This document shows positions 1 to 10,549 of a stretch of 64,000 nucleotides of DNA, one piece after another. The first letter of the stretch is position 1, and each line of letters starts with the position of its first letter. The notes under the pieces were generated by a model. That model was not told the DNA's origin and did no database searches. It saw nothing but the letters and a program-made list of their open reading frames with translations. Source of the stretch: Urechidicola croceus (GTDB lineage Bacteria > Bacteroidota > Bacteroidia > Flavobacteriales > Flavobacteriaceae); NCBI RefSeq assembly GCF_001761325.1, contig NZ_CP017478.1, positions 1,633,501 to 1,697,500 on the forward strand, given 5' to 3'. The position numbers were made by a program, and so were the translations under genes.

Positions 1-104
1 TCGTATAATTCAGGCTCATCCGTATCTAATTTGATAACAACTTCACCCTTAAAACTGTGTTTCCTAACAATTTTGCCTAAATAAAAACAATCCTCTTTAC
101 GCAT
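1..104 (-). CDS. rimM: Ribosome maturation factor RimM, N-terminal part (cut by window edge)
   Basis: Only the first 34 codons are inside the window. The reverse strand from the ATG at 102-104 reads [20 protein letters not shown] and onward to DTDEPELY, which matches the start of the RimM N-terminal beta-barrel domain (pattern GKI...HGxxGEV). RimM helps maturation of the 30S head and binds S19. It lies 18 bp downstream of rpsP on the same strand, the usual rpsP-rimM order, so the two are probably co-transcribed. The identification rests on a short stretch plus this context. Confidence 0.85.
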   Translation of the reverse strand, partial: MRKEDCFYLGKIVRKHSFKGEVVIKLDTDEPELY

Positions 105-122
105 AATCGTTAAAAATTTTAA

Positions 123-683
123 TTACTCAGCAGTTTTTTCTGTTGCCTCATCAGCAGCAGTATCTTCAGAAACCTCTTCTGATACTTCTGCAGCAGCGGC
201 AGCAGCTTCTTGCTCAGCCTTAGCAGCAGCTTCTGCTTCTGCAACGGCAGCTTTACGCTTTTCATTTACTTCTTTTTCAGCTTGTAAAGCTTTAGCAGCT
301 TCTTCAGCTTTAGACTTTGCCAAACCATCTACTTTAGCATTAATTAATCCAGCTTTTTCATCTAACCAAGCTTGGAATTTTTTCTCTGCCTCTTCTTCAG
401 AAAATGCTCCTTTACGAACACCTCCAGCTAAGTGATGCTTTAATAATACTCCTTTATAAGACAACAACGTTCTAGCTGTATCTGTTGGTTGAGCACCATT
501 TTGCAACCATTTTACTGAACTATCAACATCTAAATCAACAGTTGCTGGGTTAGTGTTTGGATTGTAAGTTCCTAATTTTTCTAAGAATTTACCATCTCTT
601 TTTGAACGTGCATCTGCTGCAACGATCCAATAAAAAGGTTTTCCCTTTTTACCGTGTCTTTGTAATCTAATTTTTACTGACAT
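123..683 (-). CDS. rpsP: 30S ribosomal protein S16 with long Ala/Glu/Lys-rich tail
   Basis: This is ribosomal protein S16, a primary component of the 30S body. Residues 1-85 are a standard S16 domain ([20 protein letters not shown], then [18 protein letters not shown]). The rest, to residue 186, is a charged, low-complexity Ala/Glu/Lys tail predicted to be helical. S16 of E. coli has about 82 residues; long tails of this kind are common in Bacteroidota. It precedes rimM in a likely operon. The start is the only sensible one, as the conserved MSVKIRLxRxG begins there. Confidence 0.97.
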   Translation of the reverse strand: MSVKIRLQRHGKKGKPFYWIVAADARSKRDGKFLEKLGTYNPNTNPATVDLDVDSSVKWLQNGAQPTDTARTLLSYKGVLLKHHLAGGVRKGAFSEEEAEKKFQAWLDEKAGLINAKVDGLAKSKAEEAAKALQAEKEVNEKRKAAVAEAEAAAKAEQEAAAAAAEVSEEVSEDTAADEATEKTAE

Positions 684-730
684 AAATTTAAAATTTTAAG
701 GTTCTCGACCTTGATTATTTATTAAGGGTG

Positions 731-738
731 CAAATGTA
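731..738 (-). promoter_or_regulatory. Candidate -7 element of the rpsP promoter
   Basis: On the minus strand this reads TACATTTG, a match to the Bacteroidota -7 consensus TAnnTTTG, about 48 bp upstream of rpsP. No well-spaced -33 TTG was found, so this is a motif match only. Confidence 0.45.
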
Positions 739-978
739 CAAAATTAAATCTAAAAAATAAGTTATAATTCAAAGTAGTTAATACTAAAATTTAAGTTCAA
801 TTTTTGAATACTTATCTTTAATTTTCAACTCATTATAAAATCTTGTATCTATCGAAATATGAATAACTTTACATATAAAATTCAATACTTAAAACTACAA
901 AACACAAAATGTAAATATTCAATACAATTTGAATTACTCAAATAATCAGCAATTAATATTTATAAATTTCAATTAAAT

Positions 979-1008
979 TTTGTTCAATCATTTAAATTAG
1001 TATTTTAG
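979..1008 (+). promoter_or_regulatory. Candidate promoter of the poly-Asn lipoprotein gene
   Basis: TTTG at 979-982 is followed after 18 bp by TATTTTAG at 1001-1008, one mismatch from TAnnTTTG. The predicted transcription start is near 1013, about 15 bp before the ATG at 1029. Confidence 0.4.
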
Positions 1009-1028
1009 CATAAAAAATACCCAAACCT

Positions 1029-1994
<966 letters not shown>

Positions 1995-2014
1995 ATAATT
2001 TACACCTATTATAC

Positions 2015-2040
2015 AAACTCCCGATTTTCGGGAGTTTTTT
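2015..2040 (+). terminator. Rho-independent terminator after the poly-Asn lipoprotein gene
   Basis: A perfect 10-bp stem, AAACTCCCGA (2015-2024) with TCGGGAGTTT (2028-2037), closes a 3-nt loop and runs into a T tract. It begins 20 bp past the stop codon. Confidence 0.9.
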
Positions 2041-2106
2041 GTTTATAACATTTTCATAAAAAAATAGAATAATTCCTTACTTTTATTCCCTCTACAAAAT
2101 CACTTT

Positions 2107-5100
2107 ATGTACTTAATTTTTGATACTGAAACTACTGGTTTACCTAAAAAATGGAACGCCCCAATTACAGATACTGATAATTGGCCGCGGTGTATCCAAA
2201 TTGCATGGCAACTACATGACGAACTAGGTCAACTTATTGAAAATCAAGACTACTTAGTACAAACAGATGGGTTCAATATTCCTTATGATGCTGAGCAAAT
2301 CCATGGAATCTCAACTCAATTGGCAGATGAAAAAGGAATTTCTTTAATAGAGGTTTTAGAAAAATTTAACGTAGCATTATCAAAAACGAAATTTGTAGTT
2401 GGGCAAAATGTTGGTTTCGATTTAAATATAATGGGATGTGAATACCATAGATTAGGTATTGAAACGCCATTAAATTCAATGCCTATTTTAGATACCTGTA
2501 CAGAAACTACTGCTAACTTATGTCAAATCCCAGGTGGTAGAGGTGGAAAATTCAAACTACCTACACTTACAGAGTTACATCAACATTTATTTAGAAAAGC
2601 CTTTGGAGAGGCTCACAATGCCACTGCCGATGTTGAAGCAACAACTAGATGTTTTTTAGAGTTAATTCGCAAAAGAGTTTTTACTTCTGAAGAGTTAGAT
2701 GTTACATCAGATTATTTTGAGAATTTTTCTGCAAAAAACCCACAAGAAATCCAACTTATTGGATTAAAGCATATCAACTTAAAAAAAGCAAGTCAAAAAC
2801 TTAGAGATAAAGTTGATGATAAATCAGAAGATCAAACTATTCAAATAAGTTCTGAAGATAAAACTGCATTTACAAATGCAAAATTTGCACACCTCCATAC
2901 ACATTCTCAATTTTCAATTTTACAATCAACAGCAAGTATTTCTGACATTGTAAAAGCAACTATAAAGCATAATATGCCCGCTGTTGCATTAACCGATGGT
3001 GGAAATATGATGGGAGCATTTTATTTTGTAAAAGAAATATTAGCTCACAATAAATCGGTTGAGGAATTCAATGCGAAAATCGGAGATGGTCAAGTCAAAA
3101 AAGAAATAATTACACCAATTGTTGGAAGTCAATTTAACGTATGTGTTGACCATTTAGACAAAAGCCATAAAGACAATGGATATCAAATTGTAATGCTAGC
3201 CAAAAACAAAAAAGGCTATCACAATTTAGCAAAAATGTCTTCTATTTCACACACAAAGGGGTTCTACTATGTACCAAGAATTGACAAAAAAGTTGTTGAG
3301 CAATACAAAGAAGATATTATAATTTTAAGTGGTAATATTTATGGTGAAATAGCAAGTAAAATTCTAAATATTGGAGAAAATCAAGCAGAAGAAGCTTTGT
3401 TATGGTGGAAAGAAAAATTTAAAGAAGATTTTTATTTAGAAATAAATAATCATCACCAAGAAAATGAAAAACATGTAAATGAAATTTTACTTAATTTTTC
3501 AAAAAAACATGATGTAAAATTAATCGCTACCAATGACACGTTTTACATAGATAAAAATGATGCAGATGCGCATGATATTTTACTTTGTGTTAAAGATGGT
3601 GAAAAATTTGACACACCAAAAGGTAGAGGTCGTGGCTTTAGATATGGGCTTGATAATGAAGAATATTATTTTAAAAGCCAAGATGAAATGAAATCCTTAT
3701 TTAAGGATATTCCTGAAGCTATAATAAATATTCAAGAAATCGTTGATAAAATTGAGCCCTACCCACTCGCACGAGATGTGCTATTACCGAAATTTGATAT
3801 ACCAGAGCAATTCATAAAACCCGAAGATGAGATTGATGGAGGTGTAAGAGGAGAAAATGCCTATTTAAGATATCTAACATATGAAGGTGCTAAAAAAAGG
3901 TATGGTGAAGAACTAGATGAAGATACTATTGAGCGACTTGATTTCGAACTATCAATTATAGAAAAAACTGGATATCCAGGCTATTTTTTAATTGTATGGG
4001 ATTTAATTGCTGAAGCTCGAAAAATGGACGTTTCAGTTGGTCCAGGTCGTGGTTCAGCTGCTGGTTCAGTAGTTGCATATTGTTTATGGATTACTAATAT
4101 CGACCCAATAAAATACGACTTGCTTTTTGAGCGATTCTTAAATCCTGATCGTGTATCACTTCCCGATATTGATATTGATTTTGATGATGAAGGTAGACAA
4201 AGAGTTATTGACTTTGTGATTGATAAGTATGGCTCAAATAATGTTGCCCAAATTATCACCTACGGAACTATGGCTGCAAAATCATCTATTCGTGATACAG
4301 CACGAGTTTTAGATTTACCATTACCAGACGCAGATAGAATTGCAAAATTAATACCGAATACTAAACTGAATTACATTTTCGGTACAGACACAAAAAGTAA
4401 ATCTAAAATTGCCGAACTTAGATCTGAAGACAAAGAAAATGTTGCTGAGTTACAAAAAATTTCTGAAGGTCATGACCTTGCCGCAGAAACAATTAAAAAA
4501 GCTCTTGCACTTGAAGGTTCTGTTAGAAATACTGGAACCCATGCATGTGGAGTTATTATTACACCTGAAGACATTACCAATTTAATACCTGTATCTACTG
4601 CCAAAGATTCAGATATGTTTGTTACCCAATTTGACAACAACGTAGTTGAAAGTGCGGGATTATTAAAAATGGATTTTTTAGGGTTGAAAACATTATCCCT
4701 AATCAAGGATACTGTCAAAATTGTAAAGGCAAAACATGGCATAGATTTAATTCCGGATGATTTTCCATTAGATGATGAAAAAACATATGAACTATTCCAG
4801 CGAGGAGAAACAATAGGTATTTTTCAATACGAATCTCCAGGAATGCAAAAACACATGAAGAATTTAAAACCTACTGTTTTTGCTGATTTAATTGCTATGA
4901 ATGCATTGTATCGTCCAGGTCCAATGGAATATATACCAAGTTTCATTGCTCGTAAACATGGAACTGAAGATATAACTTATGATCTTCCAGAAATGGAAGA
5001 ATTCCTAAAAGAAACATACGGAATTACAGTTTACCAAGAGCAAGTAATGTTACTTTCTCAAAAATTAGCCGATTTTACCAAAGGTCAAGCCGATATGCTT

Positions 5101-6471
5101 CGAAAAGCAATGGGTAAAAAGATTTTTGCTCTTCTTGAAAAACTAAAACCACTTTTTATGGAAGGTGGTACTAAAAATGGACATCCTGAAGAAACTTTAG
5201 AAAAAATTTGGAAAGACTGGGAAGCATTTGCTGCATATGCCTTTAACAAATCTCACTCAACTTGTTATGCATACATTGCATATCAAACTGCTTATTTAAA
5301 AGCTCATTACCCTGCAGAATACATGGCGGCGGTACTTTCTAATAATATGCGAGATATTAAACAAATTACATTTTTTATGGAAGAATGTAAACGTGCAGGA
5401 ATTAAAGTTTTAGGACCAGATGTTAATGAATCATATTACAAATTTGCCGTAAATAATGAAGGTGCTATTCGCTTTGGAATGGGAGCAATTAAAGGTGTTG
5501 GAGAAAGTGCTGTTGAAACGATTGTTAATGAACGAAAAGAAAACGGTTCTTTCAAATCAATTTTTGATGTTGCTAAGCGTATTGATTTAAGAGCTGCAAA
5601 TAAAAGAACTTTTGAAGGAATGGTTTTTGCTGGTGGCTTTGATAGTTTTACTGAAACTCATAGAGCACAATATTTCGCCTTAGATGAAAAAGGTCAAACC
5701 TTTTTAGAGAAAGCAATAAGATATGGTGCTAAATTTCAAGAAAATGCTAATTCATCTCAAGTATCTTTATTTGGAGAAACTTCTGAAATTCAACTTCCAG
5801 AACCAATAATTCCTGATTGTGAAGATTGGGGAATGATGGAAAAATTATCAAAGGAAAAAGAAGTAGTAGGAATTTATATTTCTGGCCATCCATTGGATGA
5901 TTTTAAAAACGAAATAAACTGTTTCTGCAATGCTAGTTTGATTGATTTTCAAGACACAAAAGCTATAATGAATAAAGATCTCTCAATTGCTGGAATTATT
6001 ACTTCAGTTGAACATCGAGTTTCTAAAAACGGAAAAGGTTGGGCCACTTTTATAATTGAAGATTATACCGCTGCTCATGAATTTAGAATGTTTAGTGAAG
6101 AATATTTAAGACACAAACATTTTTTAGTTCCAAACTCATTCTTATATGTTAAAATAGCTGCTAGAAAAAACTATTATAACGATGATGTAAGACTACAATT
6201 TACAGATATTCAACTATTACAAGAAATATTAGGTAAGTTGTCAAAAAAACTTACAATTCAATTGGACATTCGAGAATTAAACAACTCTAAAATTGCTACT
6301 TTAGATAGTATTTTCACAAACAACAAAGGTGATAAATCATTACATTTTACAGTTTATGATACAGATGAAAAAGTAAAATTAAATCTTCCAAGTCGAAGCA
6401 ATAAAGTTGCTATTAGCAACGAATTACTTAGCCTTCTCGACAAACAATCTTTAAGTTATAAATTAAATTAG
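2107..6471 (+). CDS. dnaE: DNA polymerase III alpha subunit with N-terminal DEDDh exonuclease
   Basis: This is the catalytic subunit of the replicative polymerase, 1454 residues. Residues 1-190 form a DnaQ-like 3'-5' exonuclease with visible DEDDh motifs: D6 and E8 in FDTET, a GQNVGFDLN block near 100, and HNATAD near 170. The PHP domain starts near residue 260 (HLHTHS at 262-267). The polymerase core carries PDIDIDFDD (D687, D689) and the third catalytic Asp in KMDFLGLKT (D856). An OB-fold lies near 1290-1370. E. coli DnaE has 1160 residues and no exonuclease; the extra length is this fused domain. All active-site motifs look intact, so it probably carries its own proofreading activity. Confidence 0.96.
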   Translation: MYLIFDTETTGLPKKWNAPITDTDNWPRCIQIAWQLHDELGQLIENQDYLVQTDGFNIPYDAEQIHGISTQLADEKGISLIEVLEKFNVALSKTKFVVGQNVGFDLNIMGCEYHRLGIETPLNSMPILDTCTETTANLCQIPGGRGGKFKLPTLTELHQHLFRKAFGEAHNATADVEATTRCFLELIRKRVFTSEELDVTSDYFENFSAKNPQEIQLIGLKHINLKKASQKLRDKVDDKSEDQTIQISSEDKTAFTNAKFAHLHTHSQFSILQSTASISDIVKATIKHNMPAVALTDGGNMMGAFYFVKEILAHNKSVEEFNAKIGDGQVKKEIITPIVGSQFNVCVDHLDKSHKDNGYQIVMLAKNKKGYHNLAKMSSISHTKGFYYVPRIDKKVVEQYKEDIIILSGNIYGEIASKILNIGENQAEEALLWWKEKFKEDFYLEINNHHQENEKHVNEILLNFSKKHDVKLIATNDTFYIDKNDADAHDILLCVKDGEKFDTPKGRGRGFRYGLDNEEYYFKSQDEMKSLFKDIPEAIINIQEIVDKIEPYPLARDVLLPKFDIPEQFIKPEDEIDGGVRGENAYLRYLTYEGAKKRYGEELDEDTIERLDFELSIIEKTGYPGYFLIVWDLIAEARKMDVSVGPGRGSAAGSVVAYCLWITNIDPIKYDLLFERFLNPDRVSLPDIDIDFDDEGRQRVIDFVIDKYGSNNVAQIITYGTMAAKSSIRDTARVLDLPLPDADRIAKLIPNTKLNYIFGTDTKSKSKIAELRSEDKENVAELQKISEGHDLAAETIKKALALEGSVRNTGTHACGVIITPEDITNLIPVSTAKDSDMFVTQFDNNVVESAGLLKMDFLGLKTLSLIKDTVKIVKAKHGIDLIPDDFPLDDEKTYELFQRGETIGIFQYESPGMQKHMKNLKPTVFADLIAMNALYRPGPMEYIPSFIARKHGTEDITYDLPEMEEFLKETYGITVYQEQVMLLSQKLADFTKGQADMLRKAMGKKIFALLEKLKPLFMEGGTKNGHPEETLEKIWKDWEAFAAYAFNKSHSTCYAYIAYQTAYLKAHYPAEYMAAVLSNNMRDIKQITFFMEECKRAGIKVLGPDVNESYYKFAVNNEGAIRFGMGAIKGVGESAVETIVNERKENGSFKSIFDVAKRIDLRAANKRTFEGMVFAGGFDSFTETHRAQYFALDEKGQTFLEKAIRYGAKFQENANSSQVSLFGETSEIQLPEPIIPDCEDWGMMEKLSKEKEVVGIYISGHPLDDFKNEINCFCNASLIDFQDTKAIMNKDLSIAGIITSVEHRVSKNGKGWATFIIEDYTAAHEFRMFSEEYLRHKHFLVPNSFLYVKIAARKNYYNDDVRLQFTDIQLLQEILGKLSKKLTIQLDIRELNNSKIATLDSIFTNNKGDKSLHFTVYDTDEKVKLNLPSRSNKVAISNELLSLLDKQSLSYKLN

Positions 6472-6512
6472 GTATCTCGTAAACTATTTTAACCAAATGC
6501 CTTTTCAAGAGA

Positions 6513-6543
6513 ATTTAGGCTTAATAATTAATTGCTATTTTTG
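6513..6543 (+). promoter_or_regulatory. Candidate promoter of the tandem PagL-like genes
   Basis: TATTTTTG at 6536-6543 matches TAnnTTTG. A weak -33 box, TTTA at 6513-6516, lies 19 bp upstream. The first ATG is at 6606. Confidence 0.5.
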
Positions 6544-6605
6544 CATCCAATAAATGAAGTGTTATTTTATAAACTTCATTTTCAAAAAAATAATGCGATA
6601 ATTGA

Positions 6606-7730
6606 ATGAAAAAAGCAACCCTACTTCTTTTTTTACTACTTATTTGTCAAGTTTTTTCTCAACAAGAAAATATAACTGACGAATTTACTAAAAGAAAATC
6701 TTATATTGAAGTTGAATATTTTTATGGAAATATATTAAAACATCAACCAAGTATTGCACCAATTATTTCAGGTCATCCTGATGGATTTATTTTAAGTTGG
6801 AATAAAAAAACTCTAGGTAATAAAGAATGGCAACATCAATATAATTTTCCAGATTATGGATTTTCTTTTGGCTATCAAGATTATAAAAGTGAAATAGTTG
6901 GTAAACTTTACTCCTTATACGGACATTATAATTTTTATTTTTTCAATAAAAACAATAAAAACCAACTAGTTCTTAGAACAGGTATAGGACTTGCCTATAA
7001 TACCAATCCTTATGACAAAGTCACAAATAATAAAAATATTTCGTTTGGAACTCATTTAAACTCAAGTACATATTTTAAATTATTTTACCAACGTGAAAGA
7101 ATTGTAGAAAATTTAGGGCTAAATGCTGGTATTACCTTTGTTCATGCTTCAAATTCTAATGTAAAGTCGCCAAATACAGGAGTAAATACATTTGGAGTAA
7201 CATTAGGATTGAATTACAATATTGATAATGAAACTTATATCTACCCTGAAAGAATTATAGAAAAAAAATTAAAAGAACCTTTAAAATACAATTTTGTGTT
7301 TAGGGGCGGATTAAATGAGTCAGAATTAATTGGTAGTGGAATAAAACCGTTTTATGTTTTATCTGCTTATGCTGATAAAAGACTGAATAGAAAATCTTCA
7401 ATACAAGTAGGAACTGATTTTTTCATTTCTCCCTTTTTAAAAGATTTTATTGAATATTGGAGAATTAATTACCCAGAAAAAGATTCAGGTACATCTACAG
7501 ATTCAAACAGAATCGGAATATTTGTTGGGCATGAATTATTTCTAAATAAATTATCAATTATTACACAAGTTGGATACTATGTACACTACCCATTCCCTTA
7601 TGAAGTAAGATATTATGAAAGGCTAGGTATTAAAAGGTATTTTGGCGATAAATTTTATGGAATTGTTAGTTTAAAAGCCCATGCAGCAAATGCTGAAACT
7701 GTAGAATTTGGTATTGGAATCCGATTATAA
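6606..7730 (+). CDS. PagL-like outer-membrane lipid A deacylase family protein (copy 1)
   Basis: The protein has 374 residues: a Sec signal ending near FSQ, then alternating aromatic beta-strands typical of an outer-membrane barrel. Residues about 30-215 resemble the PagL (lipid A 3-O-deacylase, acyloxyacyl hydrolase) family. The HxSN motif is present as H180-A-S182-N, followed by PNTGVN. In PagL the third catalytic residue is a Glu 12 residues after the Ser; here that position is Asn194. The C-terminal 150 residues are extra compared with PagL, which has about 150-190 residues, and look like more barrel strands. It lies 1 bp upstream of a paralogue. Lipid A remodelling is an inference from family. 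Confidence 0.72.
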   Translation: MKKATLLLFLLLICQVFSQQENITDEFTKRKSYIEVEYFYGNILKHQPSIAPIISGHPDGFILSWNKKTLGNKEWQHQYNFPDYGFSFGYQDYKSEIVGKLYSLYGHYNFYFFNKNNKNQLVLRTGIGLAYNTNPYDKVTNNKNISFGTHLNSSTYFKLFYQRERIVENLGLNAGITFVHASNSNVKSPNTGVNTFGVTLGLNYNIDNETYIYPERIIEKKLKEPLKYNFVFRGGLNESELIGSGIKPFYVLSAYADKRLNRKSSIQVGTDFFISPFLKDFIEYWRINYPEKDSGTSTDSNRIGIFVGHELFLNKLSIITQVGYYVHYPFPYEVRYYERLGIKRYFGDKFYGIVSLKAHAANAETVEFGIGIRL

Positions 7731-7731
7731 T

Positions 7732-8829
7732 ATGAGAATAAAATTAAACATACTTTTCATTTTCAGTTGCATCTTCTCGTTTGCTCAAGACAATCAGAAA
7801 TCCTCATATCTTGAGTTAGATTATTTCTATGGAAACATTATTGAACATGCTCCCGAATTAAAACCAATAATTCAATCGCATCCTTCAGGGCTTATATTGA
7901 GTTGGAATAAAAAAAGATTAAATAATACAAAATTTGATAACACCTATAACTTTCCAGATTTTGGTTTTTCAGTATCCTATCATGATTTCAAGACTGAAAT
8001 TTTAGGTGAAGTATATTCTGCTTATGCTCATTATAATTTTTATTTAACCAATAGAAATTCAGTAAATCAAATAAAACTTACAAGTGCATTTGGTTTAGGT
8101 TATGCTACAAGTCCATTTGACAAACAAACAAATAGTAAAAACTGGGCATTAGGTTCAAAATTCATGGCATCTGCTTACTTAAAATTAAACTACCAAAGAG
8201 AATATTTATTAGATAAAATTGGTGTGAATGCAGGAGTTGCTCTAATTCATTATTCCAATACTAGTTTTAAAGCACCTAACCTTGGTATAAACACTTTGGC
8301 TTTAAGTATCGGAGCAAATTATAATCTTGATTCCAAAATAACTGCTCCCGAAAGGATAAAAGGTACAGTCAGTGAAAAAAATCCTATTCAATACTACGTA
8401 TTATTAAGAGGTGGATTCAATGAATCTTTAGTAAATGGAAGTGGTGTATTTCCATTTTACACACTGTCTTTTTTTGCGGATAAAAAATTAAATTACAAAT
8501 CAAGAGTATCTATCGGTACAGATATATTTTTCTCACATTTCATGAAAGATTATATTGAATTCAACAATTTAGTTGAAGAAACTCCAAATGATACCGCAGA
8601 TTGGAAAAGAGTTGGGTTGTATATTGGTCATGAATTAAATTTTGAACAATTCTCACTTTTAACACAAGTTGGATATCATGTATATGCACCCTATAAATAT
8701 GTGAGTGGTATATACGAGCGTTTTGGTTTTAGAAAACGGTTTAACAATCATTTATTTGCTGATTTATCGTTAAAAATAAATCTATTTAGAGCAGAAGGAT
8801 TGGAATTTGGTGTAGGTTATAGATTTTAA
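7732..8829 (+). CDS. PagL-like outer-membrane lipid A deacylase family protein (copy 2)
   Basis: A tandem paralogue of the preceding gene, 365 residues, similar along its whole length (LSWNKK, YNFPDFGFS, RGGFNES, GHEL, TQVGYHV). I chose the ATG at 7732 because a typical signal peptide (MRIKLNILFIFSCIFSFAQ) starts there, one base after the upstream stop; an in-frame start at 7708 would add eight residues inside the upstream gene. The HxSN motif is H173-Y-S175-N, and the position of the PagL catalytic Glu is again Asn (N187). The single-base spacing indicates translational coupling. Activity on lipid A is inferred, not shown. Confidence 0.72.
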   Translation: MRIKLNILFIFSCIFSFAQDNQKSSYLELDYFYGNIIEHAPELKPIIQSHPSGLILSWNKKRLNNTKFDNTYNFPDFGFSVSYHDFKTEILGEVYSAYAHYNFYLTNRNSVNQIKLTSAFGLGYATSPFDKQTNSKNWALGSKFMASAYLKLNYQREYLLDKIGVNAGVALIHYSNTSFKAPNLGINTLALSIGANYNLDSKITAPERIKGTVSEKNPIQYYVLLRGGFNESLVNGSGVFPFYTLSFFADKKLNYKSRVSIGTDIFFSHFMKDYIEFNNLVEETPNDTADWKRVGLYIGHELNFEQFSLLTQVGYHVYAPYKYVSGIYERFGFRKRFNNHLFADLSLKINLFRAEGLEFGVGYRF

Positions 8830-8848
8830 ATTATTTTTACAAAATATT

Positions 8849-9595
8849 ATGAAAAACATATTAAAATATTTCATCGCGTTATTGATATTCTCAGGATGTG
8901 ATTCTGAAGATGCTGGCGATTGTTTTCAAACTGCAGGAACGATTATCCAACAAGAATTTTCTATTGCCGATTTTAATAAAATACTAATTAATGAACGAGT
9001 TGAGTTAATTGTTAAAGAAGGAAATGAACAACAGGTTATTATTGAATCTGGAGAAAATCTAATGAATGACATCATAGTTGAAGTAAGCAATAATCAATTA
9101 ATAATTTCAAATTATAATGATTGTAACTATCTTAGAGATTATGGAATTACCAAAGTACTAGTTACTTCTCCAAATCTTACTGAAATTCGTAATTCTTCAG
9201 AATTACCAGTAAGATCTGATGGTGTAATTACTTATCCTACGTTACGTTTAATTTCAGATGATTATGAATCTGATTTTCTGAATGTGGGAGACTTTCATAT
9301 GAATATAGAAAATGAATCATTATTTGTTACTTCAAATGGAATTTCAAACTATTATATTTCAGGCCAAACTACAAATTTAACTGTTGGTTTTTTTGCTGGT
9401 GATTCGCGATTTGAAGGTCAAAATTTATTCGCAACAAACATTAATATTACTCATAAAAGCACCAATGATATGCTAGTAAATCCTCAAGAAAGTATAATAG
9501 GAAATATTTATTCTTTAGGAGATGTAATTAGCCATAACCAACCAGAAGTGATTGACGTAACTGAACACTATCAAGGTAAACTGATTTTTAACTAG
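8849..9595 (+). CDS. Head GIN domain (DUF2807) lipoprotein
   Basis: The protein has 248 residues and a lipobox (LLIFSGC, Cys17). The body resembles the DUF2807 'putative auto-transporter adhesin, head GIN' family: an early FNKILINERVELIVKEGNEQQVIIE segment typical of the family's first strands, then repeating short beta-strand turns of a right-handed helix-like fold (for example LRLISDD, MNIENESLFVTS, TNLTVGFFAGD). Such proteins are common surface lipoproteins in Bacteroidota and their function is poorly known. It follows the PagL-like pair by 19 bp and overlaps gldA convergently by 8 bp. Confidence 0.8.
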   Translation: MKNILKYFIALLIFSGCDSEDAGDCFQTAGTIIQQEFSIADFNKILINERVELIVKEGNEQQVIIESGENLMNDIIVEVSNNQLIISNYNDCNYLRDYGITKVLVTSPNLTEIRNSSELPVRSDGVITYPTLRLISDDYESDFLNVGDFHMNIENESLFVTSNGISNYYISGQTTNLTVGFFAGDSRFEGQNLFATNINITHKSTNDMLVNPQESIIGNIYSLGDVISHNQPEVIDVTEHYQGKLIFN

Positions 9596-10481
9596 TTAAT
9601 TCTCTGAACAAACTTTCTAAGTTTTTGTTTTTAGTATTTAACTGTAGAATTTTCAATCCATTTTTTTGAGCAAAATCAAATACTTTTGAACGCATATCAT
9701 CATTTGTTGAAAATGCCAATTCCCAAGTGTTATCAAAAATATTTTCGGCAGATTTTAATTGTGATAATTTATCTATTAATTGTTGTTCGATACGTAGATC
9801 AAATTCAACTTCTATAATTTGAGATTGCGCTCCTTTTAATTGATTTAACTGCTTATCTGCAACAATTCCACCTTTATTTATAACAATTACTCGATCACAT
9901 ACTGCCTCAACTTCTTGCATAATATGTGTTGAAAAAAGCACCGTTTTATCCTTCCCAACTTCCTTGATTAAATTTCTAATTTCAACCAATTGATTAGGAT
10001 CTAAACCTGTTGTAGGTTCATCTAAGATTAATACTTCAGGATTGTGCAACATTGCTGCAGCAAGACCTACACGTTGACGATACCCTTTAGATAATTGTTT
10101 GATTTTTTTATGTGCTTCAGAAATCAAACCAACTTTTTCAATAATTGATTCAATATTGCTTTTATCAACTTTATGAATAGATGCACAAAAATTCAAATAT
10201 TCTCTTACATACATGTCCAAATACAACGGATTATGTTCAGGTAGGTAGCCGATATTTCTTTGTGCTTCAATAGGGTTTTTAGCAACGTTTATATCATTGA
10301 CTATAACTTCTCCTTCGGATGCAGAAATAAATCCATTCAAAATTTTCATAGTTGTAGATTTTCCAGCACCATTAGGACCTAGAAAGCCAACTATTTCTCC
10401 TTTTTTAATGGAAAAACTAATGCTATCCAACGCTTTTTGCGTTCCGTAAAATTTTGAAATGTTCTTTACTTCTATTGACAT
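9588..10481 (-). CDS. gldA: Gliding-motility ABC transporter ATPase GldA
   Basis: An ABC ATPase subunit of 297 residues. Walker A is GPNGAGKST (about 35-43), the signature is LSKGYRQR, Walker B is VLILDEPTTGLDP, and the H-loop is FSTHIMQE. The N-terminus MSIEVKNISKFYGTQKALD is characteristic of GldA of flavobacterial gliding machinery, which acts with GldF and GldG; those partners are not in this window. GldA is also similar to multidrug or copper (NosF-like) ABC ATPases, so the symbol is less certain than the class. Its 3' end overlaps the DUF2807 gene by 8 bp. Confidence 0.82.
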   Translation of the reverse strand: MSIEVKNISKFYGTQKALDSISFSIKKGEIVGFLGPNGAGKSTTMKILNGFISASEGEVIVNDINVAKNPIEAQRNIGYLPEHNPLYLDMYVREYLNFCASIHKVDKSNIESIIEKVGLISEAHKKIKQLSKGYRQRVGLAAAMLHNPEVLILDEPTTGLDPNQLVEIRNLIKEVGKDKTVLFSTHIMQEVEAVCDRVIVINKGGIVADKQLNQLKGAQSQIIEVEFDLRIEQQLIDKLSQLKSAENIFDNTWELAFSTNDDMRSKVFDFAQKNGLKILQLNTKNKNLESLFRELTS

Positions 10482-10549
10482 AAGACAAAAATACTGAATT
10501 TGAGTTTAAAACGAAGTTTTAATTACTTTCTTGTCAAGTCAAATCAGTT

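Larger units (their letters stand above)
684..1028. other. AT-rich divergent intergenic region
   Basis: This 345-bp gap separates rpsP (minus) from a lipoprotein gene (plus). It is very AT-rich. Apart from promoter-like motifs near each gene I see no open reading frame, RNA gene or convincing hairpin in it. Confidence 0.6.

Noticed and set aside
684-1028. Possible small RNA gene in the rpsP upstream gap
   Set aside because: No promoter-terminator pair or strong hairpin was found in the middle of the gap.
9588-9595. Overlap of the DUF2807 gene and gldA as a possible frameshift or fusion
   Set aside because: The genes are convergent with normal ends; an 8-bp 3' overlap is ordinary in this compact genome.
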